NCBI GenBank assembly: GCA_009701885.1
Contig: WLJH01000003.1
Location: forward strand, 62,001-126,000
Source of the DNA: Actinomycetota bacterium
Lineage (GTDB): Bacteria; Actinomycetota; Actinomycetes; Propionibacteriales; Nocardioidaceae
Direction: 5' to 3'
DNA: 64,000 nucleotides
In this document: positions 1-8,208 of the stretch, piece after piece
Numbering within the stretch: the first letter of the stretch is position 1
Layout of the letters: the number at the start of each line of letters is the position of its first letter
Position numbers and translations under genes: made by a program
The notes under the pieces: generated by a model
What the model was told of the DNA's origin: nothing
The model's database searches: none
Seen by the model: only the letters and a program-made list of their open reading frames with translations

Positions 1-1334
1 CGGACCTTCCCGGTGACACGGGCGACGCCGTCGACGAGGTCCACCACGACCCCGTCGTCGACGGTGACGATGCGGTCCTCCGGCACGCCGCAGTCGGCGG
101 CGATGTCGGCGTTGGCGCGCAGGTGTCGCCACTCGCCGTGGACCGGCATCACGTTGCGCGGGCGGACGAGGTTGTAGCAGTAGGCCAGCTCGCCGGCGCT
201 CGCGTGGCCGGAGACGTGCACCTTCGCGTTGCCCTTGTGGACCACGTGGGCGCCCCAGCGGGTCAGGCCGTTGATGACGGTGGAGATGGCGTTCTCGTTG
301 CCGGGGATGACCGAGCTGGCCATGAGGACGGTGTCACCCTGGGCGATGCGGATCTTGTGGTCGCGACCGGCGATCCGCGACAGCGCCGCCATCGGCTCGC
401 CCTGGGAGCCCGTGCACACCAGGGCCGCCTTCTGGGGAGGCATCCGCTCCAGCTGCTCGAGGGGGACCACGAGGTTCTCCGGGATCCTGAGGTAGCCCAG
501 CTGCTGGGCGACCCCCATGTTGCGCACCATCGAGCGGCCCACGAAGGCGACCTTGCGGCCGTGCGCGTGGGCCGCGTCGAGCACCTGCTGGATGCGGTGC
601 ACGTGGCTGGCGAAGCTGGAGACGATGATCCGGCGAGGCGCGGTGCGGAAGACCTGCTCGATGGCCGGGGCCAGCTCGCGCTCGGAGGTGGTGAAGCCGG
701 GGACCTCGGCGTTGGTGGAGTCGACCAGGAAGAGGTCGACGCCCTCGGTGCCGAGCCGGGCGAAGCCGGGGAGATCGGTGAGCCGCTTGTCGAGCGGGAA
801 CTGGTCCATCTTGAAGTCGCCGGTGTGCAGCACGACTCCTGCGGAGGTGCGCAGCGCGACGGCAAGGCCGTCGGGGATGGAGTGGTTGACCGCGAGGAAC
901 TCGCAGTCGAAGGGACCGGCCTGGTGGTGCTGCCCCTCGGAGACCTCGACGGTGACCGGGGTGATCCGGTGTTCCTTGAGCTTCTCCTTGATCAGCGCCA
1001 GCGTCAGCCGCGAGCCGATGACCGGGATGTCCGCGCGCTCGCGCAGCAGGTAGGGCACCCCGCCGATGTGGTCCTCGTGGCCGTGCGTCAGCACGATCGC
1101 CTCGATCCGGTCCAGCCGGTCCCGGATCCAGGTGAAGTCCGGGAGGATCAGGTCCACGCCGGGCTGGTGCTCCTCGGGGAACAACACCCCGCAGTCCACG
1201 ACCAGCAGGCGTCCGCGGTGCTCGAAGACGGTCATGTTCCGCCCGATCTCGCCCAGTCCACCGAGGCCGACGACCCGGAGCGCTCCCTTCGGCAGCTGCG
1301 GGGGCGGTCCGAGCTCGGGGTGCGGATGACTCAT
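1..1334 (-). CDS. rnj: Ribonuclease J (3' end cut by window)
   Basis: Metallo-beta-lactamase/beta-CASP ribonuclease with 5' exonuclease and endonuclease activity in mRNA decay and rRNA maturation, acting in the cytoplasm. The metal-binding HGHEDH motif is at about residues 84-89 after a typical short N-terminus. Further beta-CASP signatures follow, including HTGDFKMDQ, STNAE and the late GNAKVHVSGHAS segment. At least 444 codons are visible and the reading frame runs off the left edge, so the C-terminal domain is missing here. The ATG overlaps the TGA of the upstream helD-like gene as ATGA, so translation is probably coupled. In most actinobacteria rnj follows dapA; its place at the end of a HelD-containing operon is unusual. 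The family assignment is secure. Confidence 0.95.
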   Translation of the reverse strand, partial: MSHPHPELGPPPQLPKGALRVVGLGGLGEIGRNMTVFEHRGRLLVVDCGVLFPEEHQPGVDLILPDFTWIRDRLDRIEAIVLTHGHEDHIGGVPYLLRERADIPVIGSRLTLALIKEKLKEHRITPVTVEVSEGQHHQAGPFDCEFLAVNHSIPDGLAVALRTSAGVVLHTGDFKMDQFPLDKRLTDLPGFARLGTEGVDLFLVDSTNAEVPGFTTSERELAPAIEQVFRTAPRRIIVSSFASHVHRIQQVLDAAHAHGRKVAFVGRSMVRNMGVAQQLGYLRIPENLVVPLEQLERMPPQKAALVCTGSQGEPMAALSRIAGRDHKIRIAQGDTVLMASSVIPGNENAISTVINGLTRWGAHVVHKGNAKVHVSGHASAGELAYCYNLVRPRNVMPVHGEWRHLRANADIAADCGVPEDRIVTVDDGVVVDLVDGVARVTGKV

Positions 1335-3424
1335 GCCCGAAACCCTACCGTCGCGTGAGACTCGAGCCGCGCGGAGCCTCGCCCTGGACGGTCGCTGACC
1401 AGCTCGAGGGCGTCCGGCAGGGGTGCGCTGTGCACCAGGTCGAGGGTCATGACCGCCCGCGTCACAGCGATGTAGAGGTGACGCAGCCCCAGGTCCGCGT
1501 CACGCTCGAGGAGTGCGGCCGGTTCGACCACGACCACGTGGTCGAACTCCAGCCCCTTGACCAGATGCGCTGGGACGAGGTGAAGCCGTGGGTCCGGCGC
1601 GAGGTCCTCACCGAGGAGGTCGATGATCGCGGTGGAGGAGATGACGCCGGTCAGGCCGGGAAGGGCGAGCAGCCGCTCGACGAGAGCCTGCGTCGTGGTC
1701 GACAGGTCGTCGGACCGGGCCACGGCATGGGCGGAGCAGCGGCCACCCGAGCGCATCGACGTCGCCGGCGGCACATGGACGTCGAGGTGGGGCAGCAGGG
1801 CGTTGGCGACCTGGAGGACCTCGGTCGGGACGCGGTAGCCGCGAGTGAGCTCGAGGACCTCGGCGTCGGAATGGCCCAGGTGCAGGAGCTGCCGCCGCCA
1901 GGTGGGTGCCGACCACGGGGTCGTTCCCTGGGCCAGGTCACCCAGCACGGTGAAGGACCCGTCGGGGCAGTGTCGAGCGACGGCCCGGCACTGCATGGGA
2001 GAGAGGTCCTGGGCCTCGTCGATCACGACGTGGTCCCACGTCCGCTGCGGACGGGGTGCGCTGAGCAGGGAGCGCAGCTCGTCCATCACCAGCAGGTCCG
2101 CCCGAGTGGGCCGACGGCTGCGCCGCGGGAGCGCGAGCAGCTCCTGCTCGTCGGTGCTGAGCAGTCCCTCGCAGGCGCCGCGTCGTACGTCGGGATCCTG
2201 CTGGAGCCGGCGCAGCACCCGGGTGGGGGTGAGGCGGGGCCACAGCTGGTCGAGGAGCGCGACGAAGTCGGGCTGCTTGCGCAGGTCGCGCAGCCACGCG
2301 GCCTCGCGCAACCGACCGGTGCGTTGCTCGGACTGGCGCTGGACGAGACCGCTCAGCGCGTGGGCCAGCTGGGTGCGGCCGCTGGACCAGCTGCGCGCCG
2401 TCGCGGCCACCTGATCGGTCAGGGGACGCACCTCCTCGGCACGTAGGTACCACTCGATCCCTCCGTGACGCACAACGTGGTCGTCGGTGACGTCGCTCCG
2501 GTGCAGGTCGACGGCGCGGGCGAGGACCTCGACCATGCGGGCGTCGTGCTTGAGTCGCTCCGCCGCCCGGTGCTCGGCGCTGCCGAGGTCCTCCTCGACA
2601 CCCTGGTCGGTCCCGAGGAGCGCGTCGACGGTGCTGTGCTGCACAGCGCGCTCGCCGAGCATGGGTAGGACCCCGGCGATGTAGTCGAGGAAGCCAGAGC
2701 TCGGACCGAGGACGAGCAGGCCGCCGGTGGACAGGCGACGACGGTGGGTGTAGAGCAGCCACGCGGCCCGGTGCAGGCCGACGGCGGTCTTGCCGGTCCC
2801 GGGTGCGCCCTGGACGCACAGCGTGGCGCCCATGTCGCGGCGGATCAGCTCGTCCTGGTCCGGCTGGATCGTGGCCACGATGTCGCGCATCGGGCCGCTG
2901 CGGGGGCGCTCGATCTCGGCCTCGAGGATCGCCGAGGTGCTGCCGGTCCCGTCGAGACGCTCGTCCTCGAAGCCCGTGAGGCGGGGTCCGTCGAACCCGA
3001 AGCGACGACGACGGGCGACGCCGCGGCGGTCGTGGGCGGTCGCCCGGTAGAAGCGCTCCCCGATCGGTGCGCGCCAGTCGACCACCAGGGGGTGGGTGCG
3101 GTCGTCCTCGTCACGGACGTGGCGCCGGCCGAGGTGGTGGTCCTCGCCCTCGTCGGTCCACAGCCGCCCGAAGAACAGCGGTACGTCGTCATCGGCCAGG
3201 TCCTCGAGGCGCCGCGCGCGGTACTGCGACATGGCGAAGCCCATGTTGTGGTCGGGACGGGCATCCCCGGGCCGTCGGTTGCGCCGGCTCTCCTCGAAGT
3301 CGTCCTGGTAGGCCGCCGCCAGCTCGGCGGCGTTCGCCAGCATCGACCCCAGAGCAGCGCGCGCCACCTCGAGGTGGTGCTTCTCTTCGGCCAGGGTCGT
3401 GTCAAGGGCGGTCGTCTCGTTCAT
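1331..3424 (-). CDS. helD: HelD-family RNA polymerase-associated ATPase
   Basis: UvrD-like superfamily 1 ATPase of the HelD/HelR type, 697 residues. HelD proteins insert into RNA polymerase channels and pull the enzyme off DNA; some actinobacterial members protect against rifamycins. Visible motifs are a predicted N-terminal helical arm (about 12-50), Walker A GAPGTGKT (206-213), DEAQD (469-473), the Gln/Arg-rich LTRGYR (526-531), KGLEFD (623-628) and YIAVTRA (651-657). The N-terminal arm is shorter than in classical HelD. The ATG overlaps the stop of the small upstream gene (ATGA), and the stop overlaps the rnj start. An in-frame extension upstream exists but would run through two good small genes, so I reject it. 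Family is certain; the precise role (stalled-polymerase recycling or antibiotic protection) is inferred. Confidence 0.9.
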   Translation of the reverse strand: MNETTALDTTLAEEKHHLEVARAALGSMLANAAELAAAYQDDFEESRRNRRPGDARPDHNMGFAMSQYRARRLEDLADDDVPLFFGRLWTDEGEDHHLGRRHVRDEDDRTHPLVVDWRAPIGERFYRATAHDRRGVARRRRFGFDGPRLTGFEDERLDGTGSTSAILEAEIERPRSGPMRDIVATIQPDQDELIRRDMGATLCVQGAPGTGKTAVGLHRAAWLLYTHRRRLSTGGLLVLGPSSGFLDYIAGVLPMLGERAVQHSTVDALLGTDQGVEEDLGSAEHRAAERLKHDARMVEVLARAVDLHRSDVTDDHVVRHGGIEWYLRAEEVRPLTDQVAATARSWSSGRTQLAHALSGLVQRQSEQRTGRLREAAWLRDLRKQPDFVALLDQLWPRLTPTRVLRRLQQDPDVRRGACEGLLSTDEQELLALPRRSRRPTRADLLVMDELRSLLSAPRPQRTWDHVVIDEAQDLSPMQCRAVARHCPDGSFTVLGDLAQGTTPWSAPTWRRQLLHLGHSDAEVLELTRGYRVPTEVLQVANALLPHLDVHVPPATSMRSGGRCSAHAVARSDDLSTTTQALVERLLALPGLTGVISSTAIIDLLGEDLAPDPRLHLVPAHLVKGLEFDHVVVVEPAALLERDADLGLRHLYIAVTRAVMTLDLVHSAPLPDALELVSDRPGRGSARLESHATVGFRA

Positions 3425-3651
3425 CCGGTGCGTGGCGCCTCGTGGTCGGGGACCTCGACGTCGGGCAGGTAGGTCCACAGGTCGCGCATCGTGGCGAACC
3501 GGCGCACGGGGAGCTCGGTCAGCTGGGCGAGCACCCGCGGGTGGGCCCGTCGTGCGCGAGCGATCTCGAGGATCTCCTCGGTGGTGGCGCCACGCGGACC
3601 GAACGCGTCGGCCACGAGGTCGGCGATGTCGAGCCGCTCGATCGTGCTCAT
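3421..3651 (-). CDS. Small helical protein, DUF2795-like
   Basis: A 76-residue acidic/basic protein with no signal peptide or membrane segment. The pattern of two helices followed by a LTELPVRRFATMRDLWTYL segment resembles DUF2795 proteins, which have a similar end (proline, arginine, then a short helix). Function is unknown. The gene overlaps both neighbours by ATGA, which places it firmly inside the operon between the 86-residue protein and helD. The tight coupling to helD suggests the two act together, but this is only context. Confidence 0.7.
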   Translation of the reverse strand: MSTIERLDIADLVADAFGPRGATTEEILEIARARRAHPRVLAQLTELPVRRFATMRDLWTYLPDVEVPDHEAPRTG

Positions 3652-3908
3652 CGCAGGCTCCCGCGGGTCGTGCGCTCGTCCAGGCCCGAGGGGCGGTCGA
3701 GGGGCTGGACGATCCAGCGAGCGGTGCCGTCCAGCTCCACGATGCGGCGGCGCACCTCGGCCACGTCATGGAGGGGGACCGACTCGACGACAGCCCAGCC
3801 GGTGCCGCGGCGTTCCTCGAGCAGGACGTCGGGTCCCAGGGTGCGGACACGACGGGCGCGCAGCTCGCGCTCGTCGCCGTCGTGGGTGGCGATGCGGAAC
3901 ATCGGCAT
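3648..3908 (-). CDS. Small hypothetical protein
   Basis: An 86-residue protein I do not recognise. It reads as alternating beta strands with many arginines and glutamates (RATHDGDERELRARRV, then WAVVESVPLHDVAEVRRRI) and could be a small beta-sheet domain. It has no cysteines, signal peptide or membrane span. Its ATG shares a base with the MFS stop (TGATG) and its stop overlaps the next start, so the ribosome can pass directly between the genes. Confidence 0.65.
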   Translation of the reverse strand: MPMFRIATHDGDERELRARRVRTLGPDVLLEERRGTGWAVVESVPLHDVAEVRRRIVELDGTARWIVQPLDRPSGLDERTTRGSLR

Positions 3909-5182
3909 CAGTGTGCTCCTTCGTGGTCGGGCCGCGAGGCGGCTCGGTGGTCAGGTGGGGGAGCCGGGCACGGGCGGGTCGCGAGGGCGACGGCGGCGAC
4001 GGCGAGGGTGGCCAGGACCAGGAGGCCGGGATGGTGGGAGTCGGTCAGGCCGAGGGAGAGGGCCGGCAGGAGTGGTGCCACGGCGGCGGCCGCGATCATG
4101 CTGCTCTGGGCCAGGCCCTGGACCCGTCCGAGGCCCGCGGTGCCGAAGGTGCGGGCCCAGACGGTGCCGTTGAGCACGCCGACGCCACCCATGCCCAGGC
4201 CGAGGACGGCGAAGCCGGCGGTCGCAGCAGCGGGTGTGGGGACCAGGATGATGAGGACCGCCACCAGCTCGACGGCGCTGAGGAGGACCAGGCCCGTCCG
4301 GGTGGAGATGCGATCGACGACGACACCGGCGAGGACGACGCCCAGGGCCGAGCAGAGGCCCAGGAGGCCGACCATGCTGCTGGCAGCCAGGTAGCCGATG
4401 TCTCGCGCCGCCAGGAGGGAGACGGCGTGGAAGGTGACGGCGGTGCCGATGAGCGGAGGGACGGCCAGCACCACCAGGAGGCGAGTGGTGCCGGCCGTCG
4501 GCACCTGAAGGCCGAGCGGCCCGGGGCGTACGGCGGAGGGGAACGGCGCCATCGCAGTCGAGCCCCCTGACACGGCCGGCCGCCGCGGCGGTCCCGGTCG
4601 CACCAGCACGGCCAGCGGCAGCACGAGGAGCAGGAGCACCAGCGCCAGCACCCGGTAGGCGACCCGCCAGTCGGTCTGCACGATGAGCAGTGCCACCAGC
4701 GGCGGAGTGGCCACCGAGGCCAGCGTGACGCCCAGGTTGGCCACCGCCACCGCCTGGCCGCGGCGCCGCCCGAAGGAGCCGGCGACCAGCAACGTGCCGA
4801 TCAGGGTGAAGGAGCCCTGTCCGGAGGTACGCAGCAGCGCCAGTGCGACGAAGGCCAGCGCGGCGCCGGCGGCGACGCTGGCCAGTGCGCACGCCAGTGC
4901 GAGACCGAGGGAGACCAGGATCCAGGCCGCCCGTAGCCCGCGGTGGTCGACGACCCGCCCCAGGGCCGTCATGGCGACCGCCGAGACGACCGTGCCGGCG
5001 GCGTACAGGAGGGAGAAGGTGGTGCGCGTCAGACCGGTGCCGGCCAGGAAGTCGTCGACAAAGACGGAGATGAGGAAGGACTGACCGGGCGCCGAGGCCG
5101 CGAAAGCGGCCGTGGCCAGTGCCAGGGTGCGCCACTGGTGACGGCGGTAGACCCGACGATGGGTCGCAGCGGCCGTGGGCAT
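3908..5182 (-). CDS. MFS transporter
   Basis: Major facilitator superfamily permease of about 424 residues with roughly twelve hydrophobic segments, a large cytoplasmic loop near the middle and a charged tail. A loop-2 signature survives as GRVVDHRGLRAAW after the second helix. Such permeases move small solutes, and in this setting (with helD) a drug or metabolite exporter is plausible, though the substrate cannot be read from sequence. I chose the ATG at 5182; a TTG at 5200 overlaps the upstream stop as TTGA and is a serious alternative because every other junction in this operon overlaps. Inner-membrane protein. Confidence 0.8.
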   Translation of the reverse strand: MPTAAATHRRVYRRHQWRTLALATAAFAASAPGQSFLISVFVDDFLAGTGLTRTTFSLLYAAGTVVSAVAMTALGRVVDHRGLRAAWILVSLGLALACALASVAAGAALAFVALALLRTSGQGSFTLIGTLLVAGSFGRRRGQAVAVANLGVTLASVATPPLVALLIVQTDWRVAYRVLALVLLLLVLPLAVLVRPGPPRRPAVSGGSTAMAPFPSAVRPGPLGLQVPTAGTTRLLVVLAVPPLIGTAVTFHAVSLLAARDIGYLAASSMVGLLGLCSALGVVLAGVVVDRISTRTGLVLLSAVELVAVLIILVPTPAAATAGFAVLGLGMGGVGVLNGTVWARTFGTAGLGRVQGLAQSSMIAAAAVAPLLPALSLGLTDSHHPGLLVLATLAVAAVALATRPCPAPPPDHRAASRPDHEGAH

Positions 5183-5196
5183 CGAGACGGTCTCGG

Positions 5197-5931
5197 TCAA
5201 GCGGGCCACGCCCCGGCTGTCGTGGGACCGCTCGCCAGGTAGACCGTGCACTGGGAGGTCCCCTGGGTCAGCTCGTTGTCGAAGACGATGACGTGGTCCT
5301 CGACCCGACCGAAGCAGTCCGCGAGTCGAGCGACCACCTCGGGGTCAGGTGGGTCGTCCGACCAGAGACCCAGCACGCCGTGCGGGGCGAGGGCCGCGGC
5401 CACCCGGTGTAGTCCCACGGCGGTGTAGAAGTCGGCGTGGTCCTCTCGCAGCACGTGGTCGGGGGAGTGGTCGATGTCGACGAGGACTGCGTCCCAGCCG
5501 GTGCCGAGCTGGCCCTTGCGGACGAGGTCGAAGAAGTCGGCGCACCGCAGCTGGGAGCGTCGGTCCTGCACCAGTCCCCTGGTCCCGGGGAGGAGACCGC
5601 TCACGTGCCAGTCGATCACCGGCTGCAGCGCCTCGACCACCAGCAGCTCCTCGACCCGGGCGTCGGCCAGGACCCGCAGGGCGGTGCAGCCCAGCCCGAG
5701 CCCACCGACGACCACGCGCAGGCCGCGGTCGCCGGCGCCGTCGAGCGCGTCGAGGGCCACCGAGGCAAGAGCCTCCTCCGAGGCCGTGAACTGGCTGGAC
5801 ATCAGGTAGTCATCGTCGAGCTTGATCTCGTGGACCACGCGGAGGGTCGCCGGGTCCAGGCGTCGACGGAGCACGACCTCGCCCCACGGGGTCGGCGTGC
5901 GGTCCAGCTCCTCGAGACGGAAGCGGCTCAC
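5197..5931 (-). CDS. Spermidine-synthase-like methyltransferase-fold protein
   Basis: A 244-residue protein with a class I Rossmann fold of the spermidine synthase group. The nucleotide-binding loop GGLGLGCTA is followed by an acidic strand end (VVEAL), and then by VLVDIDHSPDHVL, where spermidine synthases carry the catalytic aspartate region. It starts with GTG overlapping the preceding stop (GTGA). Actinobacteria carry several such proteins without a proven polyamine role, so aminopropyl transfer is not established. The position between an exporter and two unknown proteins gives no clear substrate. Confidence 0.75.
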   Translation of the reverse strand: MSRFRLEELDRTPTPWGEVVLRRRLDPATLRVVHEIKLDDDYLMSSQFTASEEALASVALDALDGAGDRGLRVVVGGLGLGCTALRVLADARVEELLVVEALQPVIDWHVSGLLPGTRGLVQDRRSQLRCADFFDLVRKGQLGTGWDAVLVDIDHSPDHVLREDHADFYTAVGLHRVAAALAPHGVLGLWSDDPPDPEVVARLADCFGRVEDHVIVFDNELTQGTSQCTVYLASGPTTAGAWPA

Positions 5932-6191
5932 GCGTCGACCTCCTCGACGAGCACCAGGGACTGGGTCACCTCGGTGGCCGACCGGAAGGTGCGCTCGGGG
6001 AGCGCCTGGATGCTGAGGAGGATCTCGGCCGGTGCCCACACCGCCAGGGCGTCGCGCAGGAGGCGCACCGTGGTGACCGGGGTCGGGGTGGAGAAGGTAC
6101 GCGCGAGCAGCATCGCCAGGCTGGGCGCGAGATCGGCACGGTCCTGGACCAGGACGGGGCCGCGACGCGCGACGGCGTTGTCACAGGACAC
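5928..6191 (-). CDS. Hypothetical protein, second gene of the operon
   Basis: An 87-residue protein starting with GTG eleven bases inside the end of the preceding gene. It contains a predicted amphipathic stretch (PSLAMLLARTF, then VRLLRDALAVW) and a conserved-looking end rich in valine and glutamate. I do not recognise a family. A single frameshift at 6181-6191 would join it to the 212-residue protein, so it may be the C-terminal part of one gene split either genuinely or by sequencing error. Confidence 0.55.
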   Translation of the reverse strand: MSCDNAVARRGPVLVQDRADLAPSLAMLLARTFSTPTPVTTVRLLRDALAVWAPAEILLSIQALPERTFRSATEVTQSLVLVEEVDA

Positions 6192-6819
6192 GACGCGCCG
6201 CCCCCCGCTCGTCGTACACGACGCGCATGGTGCCGGGGGCATCGCCTGTGAGCACCCCGTCGCGGTGCAGCACGTGGACGCCTTCCACCTGCCGCACGAC
6301 CACGCTGCTCGCGCGCCGGGCGAGAGGCTGCCCTGAGGCGCCGAGGACCTGGACGACCAGGCCCTGCTCGTCCGGTCGGACCACCACCTCCGCGCCGACC
6401 TCCGTGAGCACCTCGGTCCTGCCGTCGAGGGTGACGGCGAGCTGCCCCTGCTCGGGCTGGTTGACCGACCAGGTCCACGCGAGGGTGGCGGTCTGTCGAG
6501 ACCTCCCGGTGACGTCGACCACGGCGCAGACGTGACCCTCAAGGCTGTCCAGCGCCGCCAGCACCGGCGTGGCCTGCGTCTCGACCTGGACGTCGCTGAA
6601 GCCGATGCCGTCGCGCAGCTGGCGGGTGAAGTCGGCGGCACGGGTGCGGCTGGCGCTGTCGAAGCCGCGGAGCACGACCACGCGAGGGCTGCCGTGGCAG
6701 CGGCAGGACCTGATGCGTTCGAGGGTGCGGTGCACTGATCGGGTGGTGTCGGAGAGACTGCGCTCATCGGCGAGTCGCCCTGGCTGCTGGTCGTGACTCG
6801 TGCCTGGTGCGGAAGCCAC
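6181..6819 (-). CDS. Hypothetical protein, first gene of the operon
   Basis: A 212-residue soluble protein that begins with GTG, preceded by a clear GGAG ribosome-binding site nine bases upstream. It has an N-terminal part with a CRCHG motif followed by a VVVLRGFDSASRTRA strand-loop, then a long beta-rich half. No catalytic motif or known family is apparent to me. As the promoter-proximal gene, divergent from the MerR gene and separated from it by a MerR-type operator, it is the likely first product made when the operon is induced. Confidence 0.65.
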   Translation of the reverse strand: MASAPGTSHDQQPGRLADERSLSDTTRSVHRTLERIRSCRCHGSPRVVVLRGFDSASRTRAADFTRQLRDGIGFSDVQVETQATPVLAALDSLEGHVCAVVDVTGRSRQTATLAWTWSVNQPEQGQLAVTLDGRTEVLTEVGAEVVVRPDEQGLVVQVLGASGQPLARRASSVVVRQVEGVHVLHRDGVLTGDAPGTMRVVYDERGAARRVL

Positions 6820-6900
6820 TTGGGATCGCTCCGGTCTGGGGGTCGGGGGCGGGTGCGGACGTGAGGTGCGCGCGATGCTGCAACGGCGCGCGACTGCTCT

Positions 6901-6926
6901 ACTCTAACGTGACGTAAGGGTAGAGT
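6901..6926. promoter_or_regulatory. MerR-type operator, site 1 (divergent promoter region)
   Basis: Half-sites ACTCTAACG (6901-6909) and CGTAAGGGT (6913-6921) separated by three bases, with an outer inverted repeat ACTCTA/TAGAGT (6901-6906 and 6921-6926). TAGAGT can serve as a -10 (TANNNT) on either strand: 6921-6926 toward the MerR gene and 6906-6901 toward the 212-residue gene. Overlap of the operator with the promoter core is typical of MerR regulators. The same pattern recurs at 8181 and 9819. Confidence 0.75.
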
Positions 6927-6981
6927 CACGGCCGGGCGGTCCCGACGTCGGTATGCTGACCGCGTCCTGGAGAGGGAGCAG

Positions 6982-7392
6982 ATGACCGAGAAGCACATGC
7001 AGATCGGCGAGGTCGCCACGCGCACCGAGCTCAGCCTGCGCACGATCCGGTACTACGAGGAAGTGGGTTTGGTGTCGCCCTCTGCCCGCACGTCGGGGGG
7101 GTTCCGGCTCTACTCCGAGGCGGATGTGCAGCGGCTGGAGCTGGTGAAGCGGATGAAGCCCTTGGACTTCTCCCTCGAGGACATGGGAGCTCTGTTGCAC
7201 GTCGTCGATCAGCTCGATGCCGGGCCCCACGACGACTCGCGAGAGAGTCTCCTGGCGCGGCTGGAGGGCTTCCGGGGCGCCGCGGAGGAGCGGGTCGCCG
7301 ACCTGCGGCGAAAGCTCACCTTCGCCGAGGAGTTCGCTGCCGGCTTGGACTCCCGTCTCGAGAGTCAGCGCAGCTCGGCTGCGAGGTCCTGA
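6982..7392 (+). CDS. MerR-family transcriptional regulator
   Basis: A 136-residue regulator. The N-terminal winged helix-turn-helix is typical (IGEVATRTELSLRTIRYYEE then SGGFRLYSEADV, about residues 7-45), followed by a dimerising coiled coil (about 80-125). There are no cysteines, so it is not a metal or redox-thiol sensor of the MerR/SoxR kind, and it has no drug-binding C-terminal domain. The ribosome-binding site GAGAGGGAG lies just ahead of the ATG. It is divergent from the helD/rnj operon across operator site 1. Its 3' end overlaps the convergent zinc-ribbon gene by 28 bases. It probably controls its own gene, the operon, prfC and possibly sulP. Confidence 0.9.
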   Translation: MTEKHMQIGEVATRTELSLRTIRYYEEVGLVSPSARTSGGFRLYSEADVQRLELVKRMKPLDFSLEDMGALLHVVDQLDAGPHDDSRESLLARLEGFRGAAEERVADLRRKLTFAEEFAAGLDSRLESQRSSAARS

Positions 7393-8156
7393 GCCACCCA
7401 GCCGCGATCCCGGCAGAGGTCTGAGAAGGACCGCAGCGCCGCCGCGGCGGCCTCGGCAGGCACGGGCCCACCGGCGAGTCCCGTCACCCAGGCTCGCAAC
7501 CGGTCGGCAGTCTCGGGTCGGTCGAGAGCACTCATGCGGGTGCTGGGTCCGAGCTCCTGACCGAGGAGCACCATCACCAGCGCGCGACCCGGTTGCTCCT
7601 CGGCGCCCCGGGGATCGAGGAGGAGCTGCGCCACGGCCTCGCGAACAGTGGGGTCCTGGGGCGCGCGCGGCGTCTGAGCCGAGTCCGCCACGGGTGGGGG
7701 AGCCACGACCACCCGGGTCGGCTCCGGGTGACGACGGGCCCGACGAGCCCGACTGGCGGCAGACGTCTCCGGCACGGATTCTGGGGGCAGGACTGCGGCC
7801 TCCTCGGCCCCGTGAGCGAAGCGGGAGAGGTAGTGCTCGGGGACCGGGGTGTCGCGGTCGGGGTCGATCACGGCCTCGTCGCACCGGGGGCACAGCCGGA
7901 CCTCACGGGTGCCGGTGACGGCGAGAAGTGTGCCCCGCGGATGTCGCGTCATGAGCTGGCGACGGGTCGCGACGTCCCGTCCGCCGCAGCTGCGGCAGCG
8001 GCTGATGGGGCGCGGGAAGTCGAGCCCGCACGCACCGCAGTGGACCCGGATGCGCGCGGGGGTGCCGTTCGCTCCGTCCGGGGGCGCAGCCTCGGGGGTC
8101 CTGAGGCCTCGCAGGTCGTCGGTCTCGCCGCACCGGGGGCAGGTGGTCTCGTCCAC
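7365..8156 (-). CDS. Multi-zinc-ribbon hypothetical protein
   Basis: A 263-residue protein with four Cys-x2-Cys pairs in its first 100 residues (CPRCG, CGACG, CRSCGG and CPRCD), enough for two zinc ribbons, followed by an alanine/proline-rich linker and a helical C-terminal domain. Zinc ribbons of this kind often contact nucleic acid, ribosome or RNA polymerase, but I know no named family. It starts with GTG after a strong GGAAGGAG site. It diverges from prfC across operator site 2, so the two genes are probably co-regulated. Confidence 0.75.
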   Translation of the reverse strand: MDETTCPRCGETDDLRGLRTPEAAPPDGANGTPARIRVHCGACGLDFPRPISRCRSCGGRDVATRRQLMTRHPRGTLLAVTGTREVRLCPRCDEAVIDPDRDTPVPEHYLSRFAHGAEEAAVLPPESVPETSAASRARRARRHPEPTRVVVAPPPVADSAQTPRAPQDPTVREAVAQLLLDPRGAEEQPGRALVMVLLGQELGPSTRMSALDRPETADRLRAWVTGLAGGPVPAEAAAAALRSFSDLCRDRGWVAQDLAAELR

Positions 8157-8180
8157 ATCGCTCCTTCCGGCTCGGAGGCT

Positions 8181-8201
8181 ACCCTCACGTCGCGTTAGGG
8201 T
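8181..8201. promoter_or_regulatory. MerR-type operator, site 2
   Basis: Half-sites ACCCTCACG (8181-8189) and CGTTAGGGT (8193-8201) with a three-base centre; the outer five bases are a perfect inverted repeat. It lies in the 52-bp gap between the zinc-ribbon gene and prfC. Its right end forms the apparent -10 of prfC, so a bound regulator would directly control that promoter. Confidence 0.75.
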
Positions 8202-8208
8202 GAAGGGG
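8196..8208 (+). promoter_or_regulatory. Leaderless promoter of prfC
   Basis: TAGGGT at 8196-8201 fits the actinobacterial -10 (TANNNT) and is followed by seven bases and then the ATG at 8209. Transcription would therefore start at or next to the start codon, giving a leaderless mRNA. No convincing -35 is present, which is expected for MerR-activated promoters. Confidence 0.6.
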
